From positions 57,178,517 through 57,242,516 of the forward strand of contig JASWHV010000003.1 in assembly GCA_030760725.1 (NCBI GenBank): a stretch of DNA of 64,000 nt, read 5' to 3'. Both the position numbers and the translations under genes were made by a program. Source of the DNA: Neostapfia colusana (Eukaryota; Streptophyta; Magnoliopsida; Poales; Poaceae). The notes below the pieces were generated by a model. It made no database searches and was not told where the DNA came from. It saw only the letters and a list, made by a program, of their open reading frames with translations. Of the stretch, positions 9,588 to 22,372 are shown piece by piece (positions within the stretch are counted from its first letter, which is position 1; each line of letters begins with the position of its first letter).

Positions 9588-12500
9588 TGTGGGGGAACCC
9601 CTACCGGGATCCACACTCTAGGATACACATTAGGTGGTGCCGTGCGATGCAGCACCCAACAGCATACACGAAAAGAACCGTAAAGTATAAAGTCTTTTAT
9701 TTCTCAAGATAGTGTCATTTACAAAATATTGTACCACGAGGATACACGCAGCGGAATATACCTACACACTTACTCTCGGTCCTAACTATGCAAAAGAGAA
9801 GACGTCCAGCCCGCGGACGCTTCTTACTAGCTTCCACAAAGATGAGTGCAGCGGCAGGGTTTCCAGTGGGTCGCTGATGGCTCACCGAACAACCATCTTC
9901 ATAGCAAATTGTATAACCTGCAAAATGCTAATAATGCAACCGTGAGCACGATGGCTCAGCAAGACTAACCGACACTCCTAAACATGAAACTCTACATGCA
10001 GGGATTAATAATATAGAAACAAGATGTTGCAATAACGACACGCCTACATGTTGATCCTTACTTTCACTTTAATAGCAGCAGATTATTAATGTCTTAGGTA
10101 GCCCTCACATCGGAAGTCCACAATCAAACAAGAAACTCTTTCCTCCGATGTGGTGATGCCCAAAGTGGAATATAAACTTAGTGAGCTCTACAACTATAGC
10201 ATACATGGTTGGCAATACAATGAATTTAAGAACTTCACATCAGCAATGATTCATCTCACTTTATCTGGAAATTATTACTACGTCACAACTCAGTGAACAA
10301 GTGGTACTCATATAACCGCGAGTGACGTGATTGCAATCAGGACACACCCAGAATACACGACGCATACGCCCGCCTCGAAAGACTCACGCGAGCTCTTTCT
10401 TACGTTGTATGCAGCAACCTTTCACCCATCACTCCAATGTCGAACCAGTTCCGCCGACCCATCAGAAGGGACACTACCCGGAACACGTCGAAGTTGCTCC
10501 ACTAGCGGGTTTACACCTCTGACACCAACCCCCAAAGGACGACCGTATAAGTTTTGACACGAGAGTACCCGAGTTACATCGGTTTCCTGGACCCCATAAT
10601 TCCAGTATGTATCCGGTACTGTTCAAACTTGCTCAGCAGGGCGGCATACGCATCGGTCCTTGACCGACATAAACAGAGCTATAGCCACACAGGCCCAATG
10701 TCCTGCTGCTACTACTCTCTGCTCGGTCTCATTTTTCATTCCAGAACTTCCATTCTCTAGAATCATACCCCGCTAAACCAACATCCTAAACTGTGAGTAG
10801 CTTCCAACTACCCGACTTGTACCGGATCCTATACAACTTAAACCTAGCCAAAGCTACACAAAGGTAACCTGTTCTACCCTTAAACTCCAAGGGTTTGTGG
10901 GTCATTCATTTGGAGTATCAATCACCTTAACCTAATGCACAATATATACTAGACCCATAAAAGTGATACAAAGTAAAATGTAACTAAAAAGCTGTTAAAT
11001 GCAAACCGGGGCTTGCCTTATATTGCTACAGATTTATTTCTACTTTATAGTCAGTATCTTGGCAATGATTAAATCTTCAACTTGCTGATCCGAGTCGAGT
11101 TCCTTGTCGAACTCCTTTGTCGTATTTCCTACCGACATGAATATGCACAGTTTTATGTTGCAAGTAAAGACATTATAAAACAAAAATGTTTTATGACTTA
11201 AGAAAGGGTTCTAACTAACTAAGACTCGAGGATTCGATTTGGCTATATGCTGGAATAGAGACATGAACATTGTGAGCATTGGAGAATTTTGGAACTCAAG
11301 TTCAAAGAACTAGGTAAAGGATACAAGGATGATACTAGAAAGGATTAGCAGAAACTTGATAAGATGATCTAAATTTCCTCTGAATTTTTTACAGTGGACC
11401 ATAGATCATACATAGGTATGGCTTGCAAAATTTTAGACAAAGTTGATGGAAGATGTGGTCTAGGGAATTTTCATAGTATTTGGCTTCTCTGAATTCCTAT
11501 GGCAATTATAGTGTCTTGTCATGCTCCAAATTTGGTTTTTCAGAAACTTGAGAGTCTCATGAGTCCATAGGACTTGGTTTCACCATTTTTGGAGCTCCCT
11601 ACAAAGAGATATGGATTTCAGAAGTTGGAGCTAAAAGCTGAAAAATCTTTCTGTTATTTTTCCTAATTTTCAGAGACATACAAGATTGAATCAACATTTG
11701 GCCAAGCAAATGAAATCCAATGCCTCTGAAATTTCTACTGGAGTTCAAGGATTTTTGGAAGAAGTTCTTGCCCAAATTTGGGAATTTTCCAATAAACAGA
11801 ACTCCTGTAAAAATTACTACATATTTCCCTTAAATGAATTAATGAACCAAATCAAGGGTTTTTCATAAATATTGGGCTGCACCTCTGGATAGTACTCTTT
11901 GAGTGGAATCCAACAAAATTTATTTCATAATTTTTGGAGGTTACTACACAAAGTTATGGCTCTCCAAAGTTTGAACCGAATTAGGAAAATCTGGAAAAGT
12001 TTAAACACTGCCCGTGGGTCCCACCTGTCATCCCTAACCTTCAGCCTCGCGCCAAACAGGGCAGTGGCGGCTCCCTCCGGCGAGGGTCACCGGAAAGGAC
12101 CTTCCCGGCCACCTCCAGTCCCCCTGCTGGCCGCCCCCCCCCCATTTTCCCCCACGCTGAACCTGTTGGTGAGGTCGACGGCGGCTGAAACTCGCCGGAA
12201 AATAGGGCAGCCAACCCTAGGGCTCCGGCGAGGTCGTGCACGGTGAGTTCTCCACCAAATGGTCGGTTCTTGGGCTCTAAAGCACCAGGTGATCGTATAG
12301 AAGACCGACATGAGATCTAAACAAGCCGGGGAGAGCTCCAAACTTATCGGCACCGTGCGCCCGATATGGTCCAGCGGTATACCCTAAAAAAGAACTCAGA
12401 TTTCTCGCTCTACACTCAATTTCTTGGTCTAAACTCGATGGAGGAGGTGTTCTAGGCAGTTAAGATCATGTGTGTGAAGTTTGAAACACAGCAAACATGA

Positions 12501-13511
12501 TTTGAGGACGAATTTTGCAATTCCTTACCTCAAGGTCAGTTTCTGCCGCCCGGGAGAAAATCTTGAAATTCTCCCTCTGCGACCAATGGCTAGGGCTGAG
12601 CTTCGGAGGTGAGCAGCTAGGCTTGTAGGTGAACCGATGGGGGGCTTTCTTGGGCGTGATCACTCCTGGTTTGGGCTGGCCATGGCGACCAGTTCGGTTT
12701 TTTAGCGTTTACCCGAGAGCTGCAGAATCTTTGCTGTTTTCCGGTGCCAACGAGCGTGGGACCGTGGGGGAAAGTTGCTAGCTGGCTAGAGCACTTGGGG
12801 GCGCAGCTCTTTGCTGTTGGGGGCTCAAGCAATCGGTGCTCAGGTTGCTGTGGTTTGATCGGAGAAGAACCGAGAGCGTACGAGCGGCTGTTTTCTGCGT
12901 GCGGGAGAAACCACGAGAGCGAGCTCGATCGGGGAGAAAGCGAAAAGGAGTTGTGGCACTTGTGGTGTTGATCAGGACAAGCGACCACGAGGAAACCAGG
13001 AGGTGGAGCCTGCGATGATCGGTCGAAGTCGGCTGCTGTCGCGCGTGGCTCACCCGAGAAACAGAACAGAGTCGGTTCACTCCTAGTGTAGCTGACAGAT
13101 GGGGTCCACCACTCCCCTTATCCCCCAATTTCCGTTTAAAAATAGCAAACGAGCTCCAAATTTGATCAAACTCGGAGGGTAGGCCACAAGAAATGTGAGC
13201 AACACAACGGTGCACTCAAATTTGAATTTCAGTGAAGTCGGAATTTGAAACTGAGATTTAAATTCAAATTCGAATTTTCTCCTGTTTAAATTCTAACAAA
13301 TAGGAAATCCTTTTCAAATGCTCTGAAAATTTGCCGAGCTAGTATTGGATGTGTGGAGAACCAAATGATAGCTTTAGATCTCCGTGTTCAGGAATTTTTG
13401 CAAGTTCAAGTTTAGATTTGGAGCTCACACCGTTAATTCAAAAGTTTAAATTCCCTCTCATTTTCTCGGTGTGACTTGCAGCTCCACTTGCTAGAGTTTT
13501 GGGATTTCACA
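9588..13511 (-). repeat. LTR G: solo LTR of the A/B/H family inserted in D pol
   Basis: Begins TGTGGGGG and ends TTTCACA on the + strand, with TG/CA termini. On the - strand the 3' part contains the cggtgccgcacg-like end block, the TGAGC/GCTCA hairpin (9943-9958), a gcaaaccggggcttgcc block at about 10999-11016 and a GC-rich block (about 12040-13110). Flanks cagac (9583-9587) and tagag (13512-13516) agree at 3 of 5 bases, a decayed target duplication. Removing the LTR and one flank lets D pol read on in frame. No gag or pol lies inside, so it is a solo LTR. A run of about 10 C occurs near 12135. Confidence 0.85.
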
Positions 13512-13867
13512 TAGAGTTTGGGGTTAGTCCCACTTTTAACATTGCAGATTTGAAGCCTTATTTGGATGAGGAAGATGTGCTTCCGTCGAGGACGATTTTA
13601 ATTCAAGAAGGGGAGGATGATGAGGATATCACTATCACAGTTACACCCATAGCCCCTGCTACTACACATATAACACCAATTACTAGAGCTCACGCACGCC
13701 AGTTAAATTATCAGTTACTTTCGTTTCTTGGTAATGTTTCTAATATTTATGAGAATATGATGCTGTCTAAATTGGATACATTTGTGTTTATTACAAATGA
13801 AGGTCCTAGCATGGACAAGAGGAATGAACATGGGAGCATCATCAAACAGAGAGATGAAGGAGCGTGA
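13512..13867 (+). pseudogene. C-terminal tail of element D pol after the LTR G insertion
   Basis: Reads FGVSPTFNIADLKPYLDEE directly after the duplicated 5 bp, which is the expected continuation of KLELPAD. It goes on to ARQLNYQLLSFLGNVSN, then ENMMLSKLDTFVFITNEG, and ends with a TGA at 13865-13867. The tail is the region downstream of the integrase core that in CRM-type chromoviruses carries a targeting (CR) motif. I cannot recognise a classical chromodomain here. Confidence 0.85.
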
Positions 13868-13921
13868 GAAGGGAACCAGAATGAAGTTTCTAGTGGAGTT
13901 TTCAGCACTTTGAAGCCACCT

Positions 13922-14640
13922 TGATGACATACAAGGACATGGACGAAATATACAAGCTGGTAGACCAGAATAAAGTCAAGTGGATAAATAGGGTACTGTG
14001 CATCAAATCTTGAGGCTGGAGCCATGTAATAAAGAGAAATTTAGACAAATAAAGAAAGGAATAAGGAAAATCTCGTCCAACTTTGCTGCTGGATGAAATT
14101 TCCCTCTTTCTTTCCCCATTTAAAGATAGATGTGCTATAATGAGGAAAGAAATAGAGGAAATCATATCCTGCCTTGCTGCTGGATGGATTTCCCTCTTTC
14201 TTTCCCTATTAAAAGATAGTCTATCTTAGAAAAAGGAAGGGAATAAGGGGGATCACGTCCTACCTTTGTTGCTGGACGAATTTCTCTCTTCCCTCCCCTA
14301 TTTAAATAGGCCAAGAGCTCCTTGAGAGGACGGGTTTTGTTTAGATTAAAGTTTGGCACAGCTGCAACTCACGTACCTCTTTTGTGTCCAACGACCAGAC
14401 CAGGACGTTTCAGAACCTCACTTTCATCATTAAAGTTTTTCTTCTTGAATTCATAATATTCAGATTGCAATCCCGTTTCCTTGCTTGTTCTTCGTTTACC
14501 TGCAGAAAATAGACCCTCGTGGTCAGGTTGATCGTGCTCCGGCGTGGTCAATAACCTCTTGGAGTTGGTTTAGCGATTGCTAAGGCGCGACATCTTCACA
14601 CGTTCGTAGTCGGATCGTCAAAGTCTACTCCACCAAAAAT
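13922..14640 (+). repeat. Element D 3' LTR, right end lost
   Basis: Likely starts TGATGACATACAAGG, 55 nt after the pol stop. It holds three imperfect tandem units and a TATA-like TATTTAAATA at 14299-14308. It fades into the B 3' LTR near 14640, so its own CA end is missing. The 5' LTR needed to confirm the limits is absent from the window. Confidence 0.55.
14050..14310 (+). repeat. Three ~88-bp tandem units in the D LTR promoter
   Basis: Units begin near 14050, 14140 and 14226. Each carries a purine-rich gga-rich start, then cttgctgctgga-like and tttccctctttcttt-like tracts, then a ttaaagata-like end. The third copy of the end has become the TATTTAAATA box. Repeats in this position commonly act as U3 enhancers. 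Confidence 0.7.
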
Positions 14641-17600
14641 GACAGTTACCATCTCATCGAAAGACGGGGCACCTTCGTTTCTATCATTCCTACTCTGTTG
14701 TATGCAACAACCTTTCAAAGGAAACCCAAATGCCGAACTGGTCCATCCATAACGGGCAGGAGGTCCCCGCATGGATCGTGTCTATGCCCACCGACAGATT
14801 TACACCTTGCTATCCTCAACCCACTCCTATAAAACGGTTGGGTAAGCCTCGGCACCCAGGTTAACCAATTACATCAGTTTCCTGCTTATGTCAGTATGTC
14901 ATCGGTACTGTTTGATACTTGTCCAGCAGGTCACCACACGACTCGGTCATCAATCAACACCAACAGGGCTACGCATGTGATACCTCCGCTCACTGCATCC
15001 TATCCCCCCTGATGGGTTTCAGTTTCACATTCTTAAGCCATTCTCTACTCTTTTCTATACCGTGTGATAAAACCTTACCTCGCGAGTAGATTCCAACTAC
15101 TTGACTTCTACGAGACCCTAAGCATATTAGCATGACATTCTCTACTCGTTGTGTTGTAAACTACCCAACTCTTCATAGGATTTAAAGTCATACAAGTGGG
15201 GTTTCAAACACCTTAACTCTAATGCAAGCAATTGAACCTAGACATAAGTGATACAAATGAAAACTTTGCAAAAGTTAATTAAATGCAAATCGGGGCTTGC
15301 CTGGTTGTGAGTCAAAAGAGAAGATAGAGTCGGGTGGGAGGACGTCCAATGGCTCTGGTGTGTCCTCAACTTCGGTCACTATATGAATGTAGCAAAAAAT
15401 ATGTATAAGTGCTAGTGAAGTATAAGAATTACAGTTCTATTCATAGCTACTGCAATTTAGGTTCCTTAATTGGCTTTGGAAAATTTTCAGTGGATAATAG
15501 ACTCTATAAGATGATCTGAGCAAAATTTGAAGAAATTTCATTGAAACTTGTGGTCTCCAAAATTCCCACAAGTACAAGGCTTCTATGAATTTTGATCTCA
15601 AATCTGAAGTTTTGACATGGATAACAGTGGAAGATCTAATTAGAGGAGGTTTCCCTGGTTCTAAAAAAATTTGTTTCACCATTTTTGGAGCTAGCTACAG
15701 GGAGAAATGAATTTTTGAAGTTGGACAGGACTGCTGAAAAGTTTCTGCTTGGAATTTGGATTTTCAAATAAAGGCTGAACTTTGGAAGACAACTTAGCCT
15801 AGCAAATGAACTCCAATGGACATCAAATTTTTACTGGAGCTCAGGAACTAGGAAAAGAGATTGCTGCCCAAATTTGGGAATTTTTCATAGAGAATCCTTC
15901 CTGGATTTAATCCCTAAAGGATATAGTAAAGTGAATTCCACAGAAAATACTGGGCATTTTCATAGCAAGAATTTTGTTTCTCTGCAAAGTACTCTTCCTA
16001 AGGATTCCAGCAAAATTTGTTTTACTATTTTTGGAGCTTCCAACCCAAAGTTAGAGGCTCTCAAAGTTGCAACATTTTCTGGAATTACTTTACACAGAGA
16101 AACTCATCTGCCGGCTGATAGTGGGGCCCGCCCGTCAGTTGTTCTTTAACCTTGGAACAGAGCCCGCACGCACACAGCTCCCGATCATGGCGTGCTCCGT
16201 TATAGCTCATTTCTCAACCATTCTTGATGCGGTTTCGTGCTACACCACCCTAGGACCATGGCCTCGCAGCCGGGCAAGGTCTTGCGGCATGAAAAACGCC
16301 GGAAAGACCATCGGCACCAGCGGGGCGGCTCGGCGGCGCGGCGCCGGCAAGGAACAGCACGTCCCAAGCTTCACCCGGTGAGCTAAGGTGCCGTACACCA
16401 TCCCTGGAGCACGTAGAACAAGATGCTACCACTAACCCGAGCCGGAAACGTCCGCAAATGGGAGCTCGATGGTGAACCGAACTGTTTTGGCCGGCGGCGG
16501 TGAAATCTCATCGCCCGGGGTGGAGGAAGGCCGGTTGGCTTCAGTATTTGGCTTGGGAGGGCGCTAGGGTAGCTAGTTGCTGTGTCTAGGACCGAAGGAC
16601 CGATGATTAAACGTGTGGCTAAATTTGCTAACGTCGGGTCTTCACGTGCGCCGGCGGTAAAGCCCAAACTCCGGCTAGTCGGTGATAGTAAAGAGCGAAA
16701 GGACCCCGGGAGAGGCATCTACACCTCATGGCACACCTTAGAGTTGCTTTGCTTGAGCCGGAGGGGCACGGGAGTGGCCGGGCAATGTGGAACCGAGAAG
16801 GGCGGCTTTGCTCTGTTTTCTTCCGGTGAGGAACGACTCGGGCACGGCGAGGGAAGGTCGGGGACGAGCTGAGGAGTGGTGAAAATCATCGAGGAGTCGC
16901 CTGCGCAGCTCCTAGGGGGATCAACCGGCACTAGGGAGGGCGGGAGGCTGCTGAACGACGATCACAGAGCGGCGTGCGATGTTTTCTTAGGTGAGCGCTC
17001 AAGCAAGGCAGAGGGCTTCAGTTGAATTGTGTAGAGAAGATAATTTGGGTTGTGCCGCTGCTTTGGATAGCACTCAACCACGCACGAAGTGATGCCTTTG
17101 GGAGCAAGTTGTGCAAGCAGCTCGGTGGAGGGAAAAGCACAGCTCGGTGGCATCTCAAGGGAGCACTTGCACAGAAGCAAATTACCACTGTTAATTCATG
17201 TGTCACTGACATGTGGGTCCCACCCCACCTAATAGATCTGATATTTTCCTCCAAATTAAATCTTTTGCTTCCTCCCAAATTCATGGTTTGAAATCTTTGA
17301 ATTCAAATGATTTAAATTCTAGTGTGGAATTCGAACTGACTTTGGTTATTTGAATTTGAATTGGAATTTGAATCTTCCCTTTTGCATTGTTTCAAAAGCA
17401 TAGAAAACCAACTTAAATAATTCTGAATTTTGGCATGGATGCTAATTAAAATGTGGGGAACACATTTGTGAAACCAAATTTGCAAATTGAGGAAGTTGGG
17501 ATTTGAAACTGAAATTTAAATTCAGATTCAAGGGCTTCCTCTTTTAATCCCAAACAAATATTAGAACCCCTCCAAATGAGCTGAAATTTGGGAGGTTGAA

Positions 17601-17775
17601 TATTTGACATATGAAAATCCAAGTTATGAATTCAGATCTCCATGTTTGGAAGTTTTTTGGAAGTTTGAATACTTACTTTGAACTCACCCCGTTATAATTC
17701 AAAGTTTTAATTCCCCTCATTTTTCCTAAGTGTAAACGTGCTGAATTTCTTGCTACCACTTTTGGGGATTTTACA
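14641..17775 (-). repeat. Element B 3' LTR, outer ~0.75 kb missing
   Basis: Matches 25090-27333 of the 5' LTR block by block and extends further, to the canonical inner end TTTTACA at 17775 (TGTAAAATCC on the - strand). It joins D's LTR near 14640, at a point equal to about 25090 in the 5' LTR. Hence beta and the hairpin are absent here. An AT-rich block at 17290-17720 and a GC-rich block at about 16100-17000 hold no credible gene. Confidence 0.8.
15301..15378 (-). other. Candidate exon alpha (B 3' LTR copy)
   Basis: On the - strand it follows catatag and ends CCAG|GCAAGC, again exactly 78 nt with a GC-type donor. It reads TEVEDTPEPLDVLPPDS after two leading bases and ends DSQP plus one base. 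Compared with A, the shared Val, Thr, Pro, Glu, Leu and Pro codons differ mostly at silent positions. Confidence 0.5.
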
Positions 17776-17788
17776 TCCCTCCCCTCTT
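17776..17788 (-). other. Polypurine tract of element B
   Basis: The - strand reads AAGAGGGGAGGGA immediately before the LTR start TGTAAAATCC, the normal place for the plus-strand primer. Confidence 0.85.
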
Positions 17789-17838
17789 AAAAAGAATCTC
17801 ATCCCGAGATTCCAAAAGAAAAGCATAGTGGGGAAACT

Positions 17839-19131
17839 TTACCGGGTATACGATGATAGCAACTCCGGATAATTTGCTTGTAGATAGTCCTTGCTTTCCC
17901 ATGTCACCTCATCAGCGGTATGGTTACTCCACAATACCTTGTAAAACCATAAGGTCCGGTTTCTTATGGCGCGAGTCTTTTAATTGATATTCTGGCTTGG
18001 ATACTCTGAGTACGTGAGGTCCGGTTGAAGAACTTCTATGTCTTCAGTGCGGATTTCGGCCGAGGGTTTGAGGCACTTCCTCAGCTGAGAGATGTGGAAG
18101 ACGTTGTGAATTCCTGCGAGTGATGCTGGTAACTCCAAGTAATAGGCCACGGGTCCGCATTTTTCAATGATGACGAACGTACCGATAAATCGTGGTGCAA
18201 GTTTGTCCTTCACTCCGAAATGATGAACTCACTTCATCGGAGACACCCGGACATAAACATGGTCCCCGATGTCGAAGTGGAGAGGACGGCGTATTTTATC
18301 TGCATAGCTCTTCTGACGAGATTTAGCAGCCTTAGGATTGTCTTGTATTACTCGCACTCGTTCTCAAGCCTCATTCGCAAGTTCAGTGCTGTAGATAACT
18401 CGCTCGCCTGACTCACACCAGTTGAGTGGTGTGCGACATTTCTGGCCGTAGAGAGCTTCATACGGCGCCATCTTTATGCTAACTTGATAGCCATTGTTAT
18501 ATGAAAACTCTGCCAACGGAAAATGATCGTCCCAGTTTTTACCGTGGTGGATGACACAAGCGCGTAGCATGTCTTCAAGCACTTGATTCACCCGTTCAAT
18601 TTGACCATCTGTCTGCAGGTGATACGCGGAGCTTCGGATCAATTTGGTCCCCAATGACGCGTGCAGCTGTTCCAGAACCATACGATGAACAGCACACCGT
18701 GATCTGAAATAATGGAGCAGGGAACACCGTGCAAGCACAAGATCCTTGCAATATACAGCTCCGCATATTGCTTGGCCACGTAACTTGTATGTACGAGAAT
18801 AAAATAAGCCGACTTGGTTAGTCGATCGACTATCACCTAAATCGCATCATTCTTGTGAGACGTGAGAGGTAAACCAATTATGAAATCCATGCTGATATCC
18901 TCCCACTTCCATGCCGGAATGTTCAATGGTTGCAGCTGTCCGGCTTTACGCATATGGTCGGCTTTCACACGCCGACACGTATTGCATTCGGATACGTACT
19001 TTGTGATTTCTCTTTTCATCCGCGTCCACCAAAACCTGGTTTTTAGATCTTGGTACATCTTTGTTGCTGCCTGGATGAATAGAATACTTGGACAAATGAG
19101 CTTCGTCCAAGATTTTCTTTCGAAGCTTCAT
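17839..19131 (-). pseudogene. Element B integrase with C-terminal chromodomain, broken
   Basis: The zinc-binding part reads EAHLSKYSIHPGS, then after a shift ECNTCRRVKAD. Core Asp residues are in DISMDFIIGLP and IISDHG (the usual SDRGTQF is degraded). The third site keeps Glu in DGQIERVNQ. Later parts read EFSYNNGYQ, then KLAPRFIGTF and HNVFHISQLRKCL. The chromodomain follows: DLTYSEYPSQN, an in-frame TAA near 17980, then TRAIRNRTLWFYKVLWSNH and TADEVTWES, ending with TAA at 17839-17841. This tail places B in the Tekay/Del group; chromodomains steer integration to marked chromatin. Confidence 0.87.
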
Positions 19132-19745
19132 GTCACGGGGAACAACTCTACGGTCTTTAAACCATAGAGTACCATGTCACCCCTTCGGAAACATTTCATT
19201 TCGTCATTCTTCATTCTTCTCTGAATGTGCGACATTCCCATGTCTTCTTTCTGCGCTTCCATAATCTCCTCTCGTATGGTAGGGATGAGAGAAAGATTAT
19301 ATAATGTACCATATAGAACCAAGTATAAACTCGGCTCCTCCTCTTCAAGTGGGGTGATGGACAGATGGTTGACGTGAGATTTGCGGCTTAAGGCATCAGC
19401 AACCTTGTTCGCCTTACCAGGATGGTAGTGAATCTCGATCTCATAGTCTTTGATCAGCTCTATCCATCTCCGTTGCCACATATTCAACTCTTTTTGAGAG
19501 AATATATATTTTAGACTCTTGTGGTCGGTGTAGAGGTGCACTAAATTTCCATGTAAATAGTGCCTCCATATTTTCAATGCCAACACCACAGCAGTGAGCT
19601 CAAGATCATGAGTCGGATAGTGCTGCTCGTGGTTACAAAGTTAACGTGAGCCATAGGCGACCACTCTTCCTCCTTGCATCAATACACAGCCAAGCCCGAT
19701 GTCGGACGCATCACAATATACGTCGAAGGGCTTGGTCGTATCCGG
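19128..19745 (-). pseudogene. Element B RNase H, broken at its start
   Basis: VYCDASDIGLGCVLMQGG holds the first catalytic Asp, then two stops lie around GSR..L..NHEQHYP. The rest is open: LELTAVVLALKIWRHYL, LYTDHKSLKYIFSQKEL, WIELIKDYEIEIHYHPG and ADALSRK, the usual end of this domain. It continues from RT and precedes the integrase linker. Confidence 0.85.
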
Positions 19746-21170
19746 TTAAACTAACACCGGGGCTGTTGTAAGATGCTTCACCAATGCTTGGAACACTTCT
19801 TCACATGCTGAGCTCCAAACATATTTGACCCCCTTCTTCAACAATTCAGTCATCGGCTTAGCAAGCTTGGAGAAGCTTAGGATGAACCTCCGATAATATC
19901 CCGCTAATTCGAGGAAACTTCTGACTTTATAGAAAGATGTGGGGGACTTCCATTTCAGCACTTGTTTAATTTTTCTTGGGTCAACTGCAATGCCATCGGC
20001 AGAAATAATATGACCGAGAAATGGCACTTGGCTGATCCAAAACTCGCACTTGCTGAACTTGGCATAAAGCTTATGGTCTCGCAATCGTTGAAGCATGATA
20101 TGTAGGTGTTCGGCGTGTTCTTCTTCAGACATGGAAAAAACCAAGATGTCGTCTATGAACACCACCACGAACTTATCCAACTGCATGAACACTGAGTTCA
20201 TGAGGTACATGAAATGTGCCGGGGCGTTGGTGAGACCAAAAGACATGGCGAGGTATTCATACAACCCATATCTCATTGAGAAGGCCGTCTTCGGAATATT
20301 CTCCGCTCGGATTTTGATTTAATGATATCCAGAGCAAAGATCCATCTTTAAAAATATACTCGCACCCACAAGTTGATTGAAGAGAATATCAATGCGGGGC
20401 AGTGGATATTTATTCTTGATGGTGACGGCGTTGAGAGGTCGGTAATCCACACACAACCTCAAGGTTTTATCCTTCATTTTCACAAACAGCGCCAAGCATC
20501 CCCATGGCGAGGAACTCGGTCGAATGAAACCCTTCTTCATCAGATCATTGAGTTGCTCCTTCAATTCAGCTAGCTCATTCGGAGCCATCTTGTACGGTCT
20601 CCGTGATATTGGTGTTGTTCCGGGTATAAGTTCGATCTTGAACTCGACATCCCTTTCGGGTGGCATGCCCGGGATATCATCCGGAAATATATCCAGGTAT
20701 TCACGGACTACACGAATGTCCTCAAGTTTGGTGGCTTCTGTGTTATATGTGGCTGGAACTTCTTGAACCGAACGGTCAAGAATGAGAATATGTGGTTCAT
20801 GAAGTTGAGAGTTTAAACGAACCACACGTGGAGTGATGTCAAGAACAGCACCATGGCGATGTAGCCATGACATTTCTAAAATGACATCAAGTTTTTTACT
20901 TTCTAACATAATTAGAGAAGTCGGGTATAAATTCCCACCCAATTGTAATGGTGCTCTATAGACCATCCTATCAGCTGTTATTTTCCCACCCGGAGAGCAA
21001 ATCAAATATGAACTATTTGTGGGAACGATAGGAAATTGATATTTAATAACATAAGATTGACTTATGAAATTATGGGTGGCACTGGAGTAAAAAAGTATGA
21101 CTACGAGATGATCTAAATAAGAAAACGTACCCGCAAGGACGGGTTCGCCTTCCGGCACATCTTCGATAGC
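19746..21170 (-). pseudogene. Element B protease and reverse transcriptase, broken
   Basis: In the protease the motif expected as LFDSGATH reads LFYSSATHNFIS; the catalytic Asp codon (21087-21089) is now Tyr. RT motifs follow: FPDDIPGMPPERDVEF, then PYKMAPNELAELKEQL, GFIRPSSSPWG, LCVDYRPLN and DLCSGYH. A TAA lies at 20319-20321. After it come SFGLTNAPAHFMYLMN and the intact catalytic VVFIDDILVFS, with the frame open to 19746. Asp loss in the protease, plus the stop, make this copy inactive. Confidence 0.87.
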
Positions 21171-22372
21171 TAAGTGGTGGATGTTGCCGGGTTTTTGTGC
21201 TGATTTCTTGGGTTGGTTGTGGGGCTGATTAGCACCCTGATACGGTGCTGCACCCCTGCCCTGTCGCTGCTCGGGGCAGTCCTTACAATATGCCCGACAC
21301 AGCCACACATGAAGCACGTGTAGGGTGTCGGGGTCCCTCCGAATTGAGGACGGAATCCCGGTGCACATGGTTGAAACTGATGCGCACGCGGGACCATCCT
21401 TTGCTGCTGCTGTTGCTGTGGTGGATACGACGGTCGGAAACTTGGCGCATTCAATTGTCAACCGCAAAACTGAGGCGGTCGCGCCGGTGGCTGCCATCTC
21501 TGACCGGATGGTGAGCGATACACCACGCAGTATTTTTGTGACGCCCCACCACTGCTGCTTGCCAGCGCACTGCGTTTCCTCTTATCAGAACCGCGCTCGC
21601 GCTGAGCATTTTCTTGTAAAATCACGGCATTGACAAGGTCGTTGAATGTGCCGCGGTTACATTGGGCGAGATGGACCTTCATTTTGGAATTCAGGCCCCA
21701 AAAAGAATGTTTTTCGCTTCTGCTCTTCCGTTCCGGCAAATTCTGGCGCATACTGCGCCAGCCGGTTGAATGTTCTGGAGTACTCATGAGCACTCCTCTC
21801 GCCTTGTTTCAGCTCCAGAAACTCCTGGAGTTTCCTCTCCATAACCCCGGGAGGTATATGACAGGCGCGAAACGCCTCCCGGAACTCTGCCCAAGTGACA
21901 GCATGACCAGCCCGTAATGAGGCGATGTAGTTCGCCCATGATGTACCGGCTTCCCCTTGAAGCTGTCGCGCTGCATACAGCGCCTTCTGGTGTTCGGTAC
22001 ATCAAATTAAACGAACTTCGCCTCGAGAGTGTGGATGAAGCTTTCCGACTCCAAAGGCTCTTCGGCCTCCATAAAGATCGGTGGATGGGTCGCCAGGAAG
22101 TCCGAATATGAACTCTGTTGGGGCTGGCGTTGCCCATTGTCTTGGCGTCCTCCTGGACAGGACGCATTTTGTTGCACCAGTATCCGCAGCAACTCGGTTT
22201 GCTCATCGTGCGAGCAGAGTACTGCGGCAAGAACCTCCGCAAGATTTCTTGGAAGTTCTGGTGGTGGAGGATGTGGTTGCTGCTGCGTCGTGGTTTGCTC
22301 GGGCGGTGGGGACTCATCACCACGAACCTGACTGGGACCTCCCTCCTCTTGTGTGGACCGTGTACGCACAAT
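21171..22372 (-). pseudogene. gag: Element B gag, broken
   Basis: Starts in the same wording as A (VRTRSTQEEGGPSQ) but the expected ATG after gcag is now ATT (22370-22372). It continues through a Pro/Gln-rich stretch and YSDFLATHPPIFMEAEEPL, then shifts frame near 22010. FLELKQGERSAHEYSRTF and NRLAQYAPEFAGTEEQ appear at 21840-21700. The zinc knuckle near 21330 is CFMC GCVG H with the last Cys only in another frame. It overlaps the protease frame at its end. Confidence 0.82.

Larger units (their letters stand above)
4314..14640 (+). mobile_element. Element D: decayed CRM-like Ty3/gypsy chromovirus, split by solo LTR G
   Basis: Order: leader, gag, protease, RT, RNase H, integrase, C-terminal tail, 3' LTR. 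Pol is interrupted by LTR G (9588-13511). No 5' LTR or PBS is seen: the leader directly follows the CA end of element A, so A most likely inserted into D's 5' part. The RT and integrase wording (YFDDILIYS; LFGNLGKCTFC; QVRSFLGLAGFYRRF) and the C-terminal tail ending in MMLSKLDTFVFITNEG fit grass CRM-type elements as I recall them. The clade call is tentative. It is the most decayed element in the window. Confidence 0.7.

Noticed and set aside
10960..11160. Alpha-like block in LTR G
   Set aside because: The gcaagcccc donor region and a tag acceptor are present, but the frame has a stop and does not align with A, B or H, so I do not count it as support.
12041..13215. GC-rich open frames in LTR G, and similar ones at 16067-16872, 58073-58560 and 62505-63917
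   Set aside because: Frames are not conserved between family copies. They may include a first exon of the alpha/beta transcript, but I could not show it.
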